Of a stretch of 14,323 nucleotides of DNA, positions 1 to 6,202 are shown in pieces. Position 1 is the stretch's first letter, and each line of letters opens with the position of its first letter. The stretch spans positions 1 to 14,323 of the forward strand of contig JAKEHD010000251.1 in NCBI GenBank assembly GCA_022615215.1, written 5' to 3'. This stretch comes from Blastocatellia bacterium. Lineage in GTDB: Bacteria > Acidobacteriota > Blastocatellia > UBA7656. Under the pieces are notes generated by a model, which saw only the letters and a program-made list of their open reading frames with translations, searched no databases and was not told the DNA's origin. A program made the position numbers and the translations under genes.

Positions 1-563
1 AAGAGGTGGCGATAGACATTCGCCGACTCCGGGACGAAGAGATCAAGGACAGCACAGGCAGACTCATTCCGAAGGAAGTAACCAGCGGGCAGGCTACATG
101 GAGTCAGAGAGGGCCACAGCCTTTGATAGGCAGGATGGAGACCTTCAGCCCTGTGGCGGCGATCTCTACGAGCCTCAGTTGTCCGACACCCTGCTGTCCG
201 CCGATAACAGAGTTGGTCTTCTTCCTCCTCTGTGACATTGAAGGGATACCTGGCGAGAGTTTCACGGCGCATTTGATGGCGACCGAGCGTCGGCTGTGTG
301 ATGATGAGGAGTTCGGGCCGTTCGATGTGACGCTGGATGCTGCATGGTCGAGCAGCGACACGTCGGTAGCAACCGTTTTGGGAGGAGAGGTCGACTTTAT
401 AGGGCCGGGAACGGCAGACATATTTGCAGATTTCGAGGGATCGGACTGGATTTTTGACACGGTATCGGAGGAGTGTTTCTATTCCGTCGCGCCGGTTGTG
501 GTCAGTTGTCTGGCGGAGGTACAACTACCTCAACTTCGGGGGCAGTTCCCGGTTCGGTTATAA
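1..563 (+). CDS. Hypothetical protein with Ig-like (Big_2-type) segment, 5' partial
   Basis: The frame is open to the left edge, so the real start probably lies outside the window; the first possible start inside is a GTG at 6. I do not recognise the whole protein. Around nt 330-450 it contains a stretch like a bacterial Ig-like (Big_2) domain: AWSSSDTSVATV, then a short turn, then GPGTADIFADFEG. This fits the usual pattern of W-S-S-S-D/N-x-S-V-A-T-V followed by G-x-G-T-A-x-I-x-A. Such domains occur in secreted or surface proteins. The region before it is Cys- and Pro-rich and shows no motif. The 3' end is doubtful: after about nt 500 another frame reads on through a Thr/Ser/Gly-rich stretch to a stop at 602-604, so a frameshift or decay is possible. 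The gene converges with the acetyltransferase at 706. I am fairly sure the Ig-like frame is coding and unsure of the ends. Confidence 0.5.
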   Translation, partial: EVAIDIRRLRDEEIKDSTGRLIPKEVTSGQATWSQRGPQPLIGRMETFSPVAAISTSLSCPTPCCPPITELVFFLLCDIEGIPGESFTAHLMATERRLCDDEEFGPFDVTLDAAWSSSDTSVATVLGGEVDFIGPGTADIFADFEGSDWIFDTVSEECFYSVAPVVVSCLAEVQLPQLRGQFPVRL

Positions 564-705
564 ATAACCCATACTGGAATAGCAACAGTATCACCTGCAA
601 CTGAGCTATGAACCTCCTCGTAGGCTTGCCGCCAAAAAGATACTGGGATTGACAGGCGATGCGCTCAAACCTCGCAATCCAGATTTGCTGAAGTGAGAGA
701 ATTCA
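564..705. other. Intergenic stretch between convergent genes
   Basis: This gap lies between the end of the Ig-like protein and the stop of the acetyltransferase. I see no terminator hairpin with a T-run. One plus-strand frame is open from about 583 to a stop at 694-696 and reads like protein (it includes SYEPPRRLAAKKILG), but it has no start codon or ribosome site. It may be the decayed 3' end of the preceding gene, or chance. Confidence 0.3.
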
Positions 706-1401
706 TCAATCGATTTTTGCAATTGCTCCATCGAGTTCCGATGCTCCGGCTCTCTGTTGCGGCAGGGGATCGTCTTCAGGCCAATCGAGGCAGCGCAGCA
801 CTTCCGGCGCGGTCTCTTTATAACGCCAGCCGCTCTCAGGGCAAATCATTATTCCATCAGCGTCAGGTTCTTTCAGGCGATGCCCGTGTCTGCTCATCCA
901 GCCCTTGCGCGCGGCCGGCACGCCGAGCATGAGCGCGTAGTCGGGCACATCGCCTCGCACCACCGCGCCCGCGCCGATGAATGCATAACGTCCGATTGTC
1001 GCCCCGCAAACTATAGTCGAGTTGGCCCCGATCGTAGCGCCCCTTCGCACGAGGGTGCGTTCGTAGAGATGGCGGCGCGCTATCTGTGATCGGGGATTTA
1101 TGACGTTTGTGAAGACGCAGGAAGGGCCGCAAAATACGTCGTCCTCAAGGACTACACCCGTGTAGAGGGAGACGTTGTTTTGAACACGGACGTTATTGCC
1201 TATCACTACATCATCTGCTACGAATACGTTCTGCCCGAGCACGCACCGCTCGCCTATGTGTGCGCCTTTGGAGATGTGACAGAAATGCCATATCTTCGTG
1301 CCAGGGCCAACCTGCGCGCCATCGTCTATGAAGCTTGACTCGTGCGCAAAAAAATCGGTAACACGACCGTGAGGGAGTGTTTTTTCCTCAGAGTCATTCA
1401 T
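706..1401 (-). CDS. UDP-sugar N-acetyltransferase, left-handed beta-helix, WlbB/WbpD-like
   Basis: The 231-residue protein is built largely from hexapeptide repeats of the left-handed beta-helix type (for example IGERCV, IGNNVRV and the VCGATIGRYAFIGAGAVV run, residues about 49-150). The opening IDDGAQVGPGTKIWHFCHI and the later VFTNVINPRSQI match the family that N-acetylates the 3-amino group of UDP-2-acetamido-3-amino-2,3-dideoxyglucuronate (WlbB/WbpD), a cytosolic, acetyl-CoA-dependent step toward surface polysaccharide. The tail (GWMSRHGHRL, then CPESGWRY, residues 167-194) sits where many relatives carry a four-cysteine zinc ribbon; here only C187 remains, the other positions being Ser, His and Ser. 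Its ATG overlaps the stop of the dehydrogenase upstream as ATGA, so the two are almost certainly one transcript and translationally coupled. Family certain; exact sugar substrate inferred. Confidence 0.88.
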   Translation of the reverse strand: MNDSEEKTLPHGRVTDFFAHESSFIDDGAQVGPGTKIWHFCHISKGAHIGERCVLGQNVFVADDVVIGNNVRVQNNVSLYTGVVLEDDVFCGPSCVFTNVINPRSQIARRHLYERTLVRRGATIGANSTIVCGATIGRYAFIGAGAVVRGDVPDYALMLGVPAARKGWMSRHGHRLKEPDADGIMICPESGWRYKETAPEVLRCLDWPEDDPLPQQRAGASELDGAIAKID

Positions 1402-2414
1402 CCTGCAACCCCATTTTCGATTTCGGCAAGCTTCACGGGAGCCTGTCCTCTCTCAAGAGACAACTGGCTGGCTTCGAGTACCTTGAGCACTCTGAGGGCG
1501 TTCTCGCCGTCCGTGAGCGGACGCTTACGCTCTCGAACGCAACTGAGAAAGTGAAGGCATTCGAGGTTGAGCGGTTCGGTCTCTTCAAAAAAGAGGGTCG
1601 TCTCAGCCGTCTGGCGCGGGACGGGCAATCCGGCTCGCCATTCGATTCCCTTGTCGTAGAGTTTCAGCTTGCCCTCGCGAGCCGTATCGTCGAAGACAGC
1701 CATCTTGCGCTCGCCTATCACGACGAGCTTCTGCTCTTTGTAAGGGTGCAGCCAACTGACGAAGATGTGCGCCCTTATGCCTTCTTCGAACAACAGGTTA
1801 GTCACTGTTACATCCAGGATTCCCGATTGCAGATAACTGCCGCCCGAAGCGCTGACCTCCGCAGGCTCCGCTCCGACCAAACTCGATATGACCGAAATAT
1901 CGTGCGGCGCAAAGCTCCAGAGAATGTTCTCCTCCTGGCGCACCTTGCCCAGGTTCAGCCGGTTGGAATATATATAGCGCACGCGGCCCAACTCTCCCTG
2001 CCGCACGAGGTCTTTGAGCAACACAACCGCAGGATGGTATTCGAGTATATGGCCCACCATCAAGACCACGCCCGCTCGCTCGGCTCGCTCTACAAGCTCT
2101 TTTCCTTCCCTGTATTTGAGCGCGAGAGGCTTTTCGACGAACACGTCTTTGCCTCTGGAGATGGCCGCGCCTGCCATAGCGTAATGCGAAGCGGCCGGAG
2201 TGGCTATGACTATTGCTCGAACTTCCTCATCCGCCAGCACGTCTTCGAACTTCGAGGTCAGGCGAGCATCGGGATAAAGCTCGGATTGTGCCCGCAACAA
2301 TCCCTCATCCGCATCGCATATCCAACGTAGGGCATGCAGGCTGGCGAAATTCCTTACAAGGTTCTTGCCCCAATGACCACATCCGATCACGGCTATATTT
2401 ACAGAGTCGGCCAT
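1398..2414 (-). CDS. Gfo/Idh/MocA dehydrogenase, WlbA/WbpB- or GnnA-like UDP-sugar 3-dehydrogenase
   Basis: This is an NAD(P)-dependent oxidoreductase. From the start chosen here it runs VNIAVIGCGHWGKNLVRNF (Rossmann GxGxxG), then VEKPLA (the EKP motif), GHILEYHPA, RLNLGKVRQEENILWSFAPHD with the conserved His-Asp, and a C-terminal substrate domain. The RLNLG...EENILWSFAPHD block is typical of enzymes that oxidise C3 of UDP-GlcNAc(A): WlbA/WbpB for diacetamido-uronic acids, or GnnA for lipid A GlcN3N. The acetyltransferase next door favours the first. Start: an in-frame ATG lies at 2459, a GTG at 2441 has an ideal AAGGAG six bases upstream, and the ATG at 2414 is preceded by AAGG and gives the N-terminus expected of the family; I chose 2414 but 2441 is a real alternative. 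The partner aminotransferase is not seen here. Confidence 0.88.
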   Translation of the reverse strand: MADSVNIAVIGCGHWGKNLVRNFASLHALRWICDADEGLLRAQSELYPDARLTSKFEDVLADEEVRAIVIATPAASHYAMAGAAISRGKDVFVEKPLALKYREGKELVERAERAGVVLMVGHILEYHPAVVLLKDLVRQGELGRVRYIYSNRLNLGKVRQEENILWSFAPHDISVISSLVGAEPAEVSASGGSYLQSGILDVTVTNLLFEEGIRAHIFVSWLHPYKEQKLVVIGERKMAVFDDTAREGKLKLYDKGIEWRAGLPVPRQTAETTLFFEETEPLNLECLHFLSCVRERKRPLTDGENALRVLKVLEASQLSLERGQAPVKLAEIENGVAG

Positions 2415-2465
2415 CTCCGCCCTTGCGGCTCGCTCGTTCACGCAAAGCTCCTTCATCATAAATAA

Positions 2466-2520
2466 GGCAAAAGTGAAAAGTACCGAATCACATTTGCCTT
2501 TTTACTTTTTACTTTTTACT
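2466..2520. repeat. Heptamer tandem repeat TTTTTAC x3 next to an imperfect hairpin
   Basis: GGCAAAAGTG at 2466-2475 pairs with CACATTTGCC at 2489-2498 (9 of 10 positions), and TTTTTAC follows three times at 2499-2519. On the minus strand the repeat is GTAAAAA, giving TAA every 7 nt in successive frames. On the plus strand the hairpin plus T-run resembles a terminator, but no plus-strand gene precedes it. It sits between the divergent dehydrogenases and belongs to the same kind of element as those at 8172, 11210 and 12489. Confidence 0.75.
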
Positions 2521-2592
2521 TCCCATGCGACCGGGTATATTAGCGCACAGAGATCGCTGATGGCAAAAGATTGTAGGAGGCTTTTGCGGCCA

Positions 2593-2621
2593 TTGTCCGA
2601 GCCGCTGAAATCTGTTAAAAC
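2593..2621 (+). promoter_or_regulatory. Candidate sigma70-type promoter for the 2659 oxidoreductase
   Basis: TTGTCC at 2593-2598 and TAAAAC at 2616-2621 are separated by 17 nt, each matching 4 of 6 consensus bases, about 37 nt before the start codon. The match is modest, and the assignment rests mainly on spacing and position in the divergent gap. Confidence 0.3.
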
Positions 2622-2658
2622 ACAAATCAAGGAACAAGAACATATCAGGCGGGTGTGA

Positions 2659-3633
2659 ATGGACAAGCTGAAGATAGGGATAATCGGAGCGGGTTACATA
2701 GGCGGGCTGCACGCTTCTGTGCTTGTGCTCGATGACCGGGTCGCCATTGCGGGAGTGTACGACGTAATCGCCGAGCGTGCCGCGAAGCTCGCCCGCTCGT
2801 CAGGCGCAACCGTCTTCGACAGCGCGGACAGGTTGATCGACAGCGTGGACGCGGTCTACATCGCCACACCGAATACGAAGCACACGGAGCTTGCGCTCGC
2901 CGCCATCGCAAAGGGCAAGCATGTGTTTTGCGAAAAGCCGATGGCTACGGCTCTCGATGATGCGCGAGCGGTGCTCGACGCGGCAAGGCCGAGCGAAACG
3001 GTCTTTCAGGTCGGCCATAACCGCAGGTTCGCTCCCGTATATCAAACGCTCAAGCGCATGATCTCCGAAGGGAGCGCGCCTCACTCGGCACACATCAAGA
3101 TGAATCGCGGCGAATTGATCGAACCCGAATGGGTTCGAGACCCTCAAGTCACGGGCGGGTTTCTCTACGAGACGACGATTCACATGTTCGACATGGTGAG
3201 GTTCCTGTTCGGCGAGGTGATACGACTCGACGCCATAGGGACTTCGCACGAGTACCCGGAGACGGACGATTTCTCGGTCTTGCTCACCTTCGAGAGCGGC
3301 TTTCATGCGACACTTGCGTCATCGGCCGATGCAGGATGGATGTTCCCATTCGAGCGCGTGGAGGTCTTCTGCCATCACCGGACGATAGTTACGCGAGAGA
3401 TGGAGAGCATCACTTGCAGCGAGGGACTTGATGGACGAAGCATCACCCATTCCATGCACAAGCTTTCGAAGGAAGAGAAGTGGGGATACACGCAAGAGGA
3501 CAGGGCGTTTGTCGACGCGATTCTTTCGGGTGCTTCCGCCGCAGTCACGGCTACGGACGGCTACCGCTCGGTCGAGCTCGTAGATGCATGCTACAGGGCG
3601 GTTCGCACGTGCGAGCCTGTACGCTTCGCTTAA
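2659..3633 (+). CDS. Gfo/Idh/MocA family oxidoreductase (inositol 2-dehydrogenase-like)
   Basis: The 324-residue length is normal for the family. The N-terminus KIGIIGAGYIGGLHA (residues 5-19) is the Rossmann NAD(P)-binding turn; CEKPMA (91-96) carries the EKP lysine; GHNRRFAPVY (119-128) begins the substrate domain; GGFLYETTIHMFDMVRFLFGE (166-186, given here in two parts: GGFLYETTIH and MFDMVRFLFGE) holds the catalytic-type His175 and Asp178. The closest characterised type I can suggest is myo-inositol 2-dehydrogenase and related sugar or cyclitol dehydrogenases, but the substrate cannot be read from the sequence. It is divergent from the UDP-sugar dehydrogenase, to which it is related only at family level. 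A GGCGG-like ribosome site lies about 6 nt before the ATG. It stands alone: the next gene on this strand is 579 nt away. Family sure, reaction open. Confidence 0.9.
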   Translation: MDKLKIGIIGAGYIGGLHASVLVLDDRVAIAGVYDVIAERAAKLARSSGATVFDSADRLIDSVDAVYIATPNTKHTELALAAIAKGKHVFCEKPMATALDDARAVLDAARPSETVFQVGHNRRFAPVYQTLKRMISEGSAPHSAHIKMNRGELIEPEWVRDPQVTGGFLYETTIHMFDMVRFLFGEVIRLDAIGTSHEYPETDDFSVLLTFESGFHATLASSADAGWMFPFERVEVFCHHRTIVTREMESITCSEGLDGRSITHSMHKLSKEEKWGYTQEDRAFVDAILSGASAAVTATDGYRSVELVDACYRAVRTCEPVRFA

Positions 3634-3696
3634 ATCATCTTCCCCTTGCGCGCAGACATATCGAGCGAGCGTCGATCCTTGCTTACTGATACTCTT

Positions 3697-3753
3697 CTAC
3701 GTTTGCCTTTCAAGTCTATATCGCTTGATACTCGATGTAGCGTTTCGGGGCAT
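3697..3753 (-). CDS. Possible 18-residue small ORF with strong ribosome-binding site
   Basis: On the minus strand GAGGAGGA ends about 4 nt before an ATG, close to an ideal Shine-Dalgarno arrangement. The ATG opens an 18-codon frame (MPRNATSSIKRYRLERQT) ending in TAG. The peptide is basic and matches nothing I know. It could be a genuine small protein, a leader peptide, or the start of a decayed gene, since reading continues in other frames toward 3630. The only support is the ribosome site, so confidence is low. Confidence 0.25.
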   Translation of the reverse strand: MPRNATSSIKRYRLERQT

Positions 3754-4037
3754 TCTGTCCTCCTCAAAACAGCGGAAAATTGGTACATCTCCTCAGTCGG
3801 CGAGCAGGTTTGCAGTCCCGATAGAAAGAAAGTTCTCTCGCAGCCGATCACCTTGATTTAAAAAACGACGCCCTGTTTACGATTTTTTAAAAATAATTGC
3901 CTTGCTTTCGTCCGGCTTCCGGGAAGCCAAATGTGTCTTTTAAAGCACTAAGCAAATTAAAAGGTTCAACTGCGGTACCCATTTCTGTTTAATAGGGATA
4001 CGTATTGCAACAGCGAAGAGAAAGCAGGGCTACTTTT

Positions 4038-4053
4038 TGGCACGCCTGTTGAT
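4038..4053 (+). promoter_or_regulatory. Sigma54 (-24/-12)-like site upstream of the protease
   Basis: TGGCACG-CCTG-TTGAT closely resembles the sigma54 consensus TGGCACG-N4-TTGC, with correct GG-to-GA spacing. The near-invariant C of the -12 GC is A here, which weakens it. It lies about 160 nt before the protease start. No sigma54 activator gene is visible in the window. Confidence 0.2.
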
Positions 4054-4165
4054 TGAAAATTTAGCATGCGCGGATTCTGCGCATAAGAAGCAGGTAAAAA
4101 GAGAACGCGTCCCGAGGGTGAAAGAATCAGCTAATTACAAAATGAGCTGTGAAGCGAACCCTGCC

Positions 4166-4192
4166 TCCCGCTCATAGCGGGATCCTATTTTT
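4166..4192 (+). terminator. Terminator- or attenuator-like hairpin in the protease leader
   Basis: TCCCGCT and AGCGGGA form a perfect 7-bp GC-rich stem around a CAT loop (4166-4182), followed after 5 nt by TTTTT (4188-4192). It ends only about 20 nt before the protease ATG. There is no plus-strand gene in the preceding 530 nt for it to end, so it may act as a conditional terminator in the leader. Alternatively it is a plain hairpin affecting translation. Confidence 0.4.
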
Positions 4193-4212
4193 GAGTGGAA
4201 AAAAGGAGAATT

Positions 4213-6105
4213 ATGAAGAGCACCAAAGTACGTCTGTTAACAACAGCCCTCCTGGTCTTCGCCTTTGTTGCAGTTACTGCAATTGGGTGGCTACCAGAAA
4301 CGGGCGTTCAGGCCCAATCGTCCGCCCGGCCTTCGAAGATTTCAGCAGATTTGCTGGATCGGATCGATGGTGCCAAAGGCACGCGAATACGGGCCATAAT
4401 CCAGATGCGTGCGGGAGCGAAAATGAACCTCCTGTCAGCCGTCGGCAATGCAACAGGAAAGGTTAATAGAGCTTTCAGCAACATCAACGCTATAGCGGTG
4501 GATTTACCCGCCAGGGAGTTCGCTGCTATGGTCTCTAACCCCGATGTCGTTTACATATCCTACGACAGAACTACTCGTGCGTCAGGCCATCTCGAAACCA
4601 CTACGGGCGCAGACCAGGCCCGAGGCTATGGGACGCCTTCTACGGGAACGCTCGACGGGTCAGGTGTAGGAATAGCCGTAATCGACTCAGGCATCGATTC
4701 CGGCCATCACGCCTTTTTGGCCGACAGAGTGGTGGCAAATGTTGATCTTACCGGAGAAGGGAGAACCGACGATCCCTTCGGCCATGGCACACACGTTGCC
4801 GCTACGGCAGCCGGAAGCGCTCACCTTGCTGAGGGCGCTTACACGGGTGTAGCCCCTGCGGCAAGTATAATCAACGTTCGCGTACTTGACTCACAAGGTC
4901 AGGGATCAGTCTCGAATGCCATCGCGGGCGTAGACTGGTGCATAACGAACAAAAACCTCTACAACATCAAGGTTCTCAATCTGAGCCTCGGAACCACTGC
5001 CGTCGACTCTTATATAAACGATCCTCTCTGCCAGGCAGTCAGGCAGGCTTTCGATGCAGGGATAGTCGTTTGTGTGGCGGCGGGGAATATGGGCAAAGAC
5101 AACGAGGGAACCAAAATATATGGCGCGATCCATTCGCCCGGCATAGAGCCGTCCGCAATGACCGTAGGGGCCGTCAATACGTTCGGGACCGATGACCGCT
5201 CGGATGACGGGGTGACAACCTATAGTTCTCGCGGACCCACGAGAGGGTTTTACACGGATGCCGAGGGAGTCAGGCACTATGACAACCTCGTCAAACCGGA
5301 TCTGGTAGCGCCGGGCAACAGGCTGATTGCGGCAGAATCGCCCGATAATTATCTCGTGACTGCGCATCCGGAACTTGATGCAAGCACGAGTTCTGATCCC
5401 ACACACGCGGTGATGTACCTGAGCGGCACGTCAATGGCCACGCCCGCTGTAGCTGGGGCGGCAGCCTTGATACTGCAAAGGAATCCTGCGTTGACTCCGA
5501 ATCTGGTCAAGGCTGCACTTGAGTACACGGCGCAGCCGCTCACCGGGTTTAACACTCTCGAACAGGGAGCCGGAGCGATGAACGTGGAAGGCGCGGTGCG
5601 GCTCGCCGCTCTCATCCGCCAGGATCTGTCGGGGCTGGCGGTGGGCGACCCGCTTCTCACGGGACCGGCTCCACAACATGACTCTACAATAGGAGGCGTC
5701 TCTTTCAATTGGGGAGGCAGTCTCATCCAAAAATGGACCTCTATCTCCGGTGTCAACCTGATAAACAATTATCATGGCATCTACGGCACCGGAATAATCC
5801 TGTCGGATGGGATAATCCTGTCAGATGGCATAGTGCTTGCTGATGGGATAATTCTGTCGGACGGCATAATACTGTCGGACGGCATAATACTGTCGGACGG
5901 AACGCTGATTTTGGAAGGGATAATCCTGTCGGACGGGATAATACTGTCGGATGGGATAATCCTGTCGGACGGAATAATACTGTCCGATAGCATCTTGCAA
6001 ACGTGGATGTCGCCAACGGCGCTTGCCGCATTGAGTGAATCGGCGCTGGTCGAGGGTGATACTACATTATCCATGCCTCCGGTTGCGGATAATTCCGCAT
6101 GGTGA
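4213..6105 (+). CDS. Secreted subtilisin-like serine protease (S8) with C-terminal GIILSD repeats
   Basis: From ATG 4213 the protein has 630 residues. I chose this start because AAAGGAG lies about 7 nt upstream; an in-frame GTG at 4195 would disrupt the signal peptide. Residues 1-35 are a Sec signal peptide with likely cleavage after VQA. Residues about 57-120 resemble an I9-type inhibitory propeptide. The catalytic triad is clear: Asp158 in AVIDSGID, His191 in FGHGTHVA, Ser407 in LSGTSMATPAVAG, with oxyanion Asn292 in AAGN. The enzyme would be exported and hydrolyse proteins outside the cytoplasm. After the domain, residues 527-592 are eleven hexapeptides, nearly all GIILSD, followed by a 38-residue tail ending in W. 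The repeat block is not part of standard subtilisins; its role is unknown. Expression may depend on the long leader upstream. Confidence 0.95.
   Translation: MKSTKVRLLTTALLVFAFVAVTAIGWLPETGVQAQSSARPSKISADLLDRIDGAKGTRIRAIIQMRAGAKMNLLSAVGNATGKVNRAFSNINAIAVDLPAREFAAMVSNPDVVYISYDRTTRASGHLETTTGADQARGYGTPSTGTLDGSGVGIAVIDSGIDSGHHAFLADRVVANVDLTGEGRTDDPFGHGTHVAATAAGSAHLAEGAYTGVAPAASIINVRVLDSQGQGSVSNAIAGVDWCITNKNLYNIKVLNLSLGTTAVDSYINDPLCQAVRQAFDAGIVVCVAAGNMGKDNEGTKIYGAIHSPGIEPSAMTVGAVNTFGTDDRSDDGVTTYSSRGPTRGFYTDAEGVRHYDNLVKPDLVAPGNRLIAAESPDNYLVTAHPELDASTSSDPTHAVMYLSGTSMATPAVAGAAALILQRNPALTPNLVKAALEYTAQPLTGFNTLEQGAGAMNVEGAVRLAALIRQDLSGLAVGDPLLTGPAPQHDSTIGGVSFNWGGSLIQKWTSISGVNLINNYHGIYGTGIILSDGIILSDGIVLADGIILSDGIILSDGIILSDGTLILEGIILSDGIILSDGIILSDGIILSDSILQTWMSPTALAALSESALVEGDTTLSMPPVADNSAW
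5791..5988 (+). repeat. Eleven tandem 18-nt units coding GIILSD hexapeptides
   Basis: The block is exactly 198 nt, eleven 18-nt units. Nine encode GIILSD; unit 3 is GIVLAD and unit 7 is GTLILE. Units 5 and 6 are identical in DNA, while others differ mostly at third bases, so the peptide rather than the DNA is kept constant. It sits in frame near the C-terminus of the S8 protease. Confidence 0.95.
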
Positions 6106-6120
6106 GGTTGTTAAGTCCGA

Positions 6121-6151
6121 GGGGCGGCGATAAGTCTTTCATCGCCGCTCC
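6121..6151 (+). terminator. GC-rich hairpin after the protease gene
   Basis: GGGGCGGCGAT (6121-6131) pairs with ATCGCCGCTCC (6141-6151), 11 bp with one G-T wobble and a 9-nt loop. A second, weaker hairpin (CGATCAA with TTGGTCG) follows at once. There is no clear T-run, so it may be a weak terminator or a transcript-end stabiliser between the protease and the kinase. Confidence 0.4.
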
Positions 6152-6202
6152 GATCAACCTTTGGTCGGGAGAGCGATTGAAAATATATAAGGTGCTAATA
6201 GA

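Larger units (their letters stand above)
3634..4212. other. Long intergenic and leader region upstream of the protease
   Basis: No convincing long gene lies here. Several frames on both strands are open across 3640-3860, but none shows a recognisable motif. Items seen: a short minus-strand ORF with a strong ribosome site (3697-3753); AT-rich DNA around 3860-3900; a small palindrome GGCTTCC-G-GGAAGCC at 3914-3928; a hairpin ATGCGC/GCGCAT at 4066-4084; a sigma54-like site at 4038-4053; and a terminator-like hairpin at 4166-4192 directly before the protease ribosome site. The stretch 3860-4200 could be a structured 5' leader. I looked for the conserved cores of c-di-GMP, TPP, cobalamin, glycine and fluoride riboswitches and saw none. 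Confidence 0.5.

Noticed and set aside
1377..2330. 317-codon plus-strand open frame antisense to the dehydrogenase
   Set aside because: It mirrors a clearly recognisable Gfo/Idh/MocA gene and has no family motif of its own; long antisense frames are expected with this codon use.
2466..2503. Intrinsic terminator on the plus strand
   Set aside because: Hairpin and T-run are present, but no plus-strand gene lies upstream; it is better explained as part of the heptamer repeat element.
4080..4160. ydaO-type (c-di-AMP) riboswitch, suggested by TCCCGA and CAGCTAA
   Set aside because: Only short fragments of the motif match; the order and spacing of the other conserved segments are missing.
5791..5988. 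RTX-type calcium-binding repeats
   Set aside because: The period is 6 residues without the GGxGxD nonapeptide pattern.
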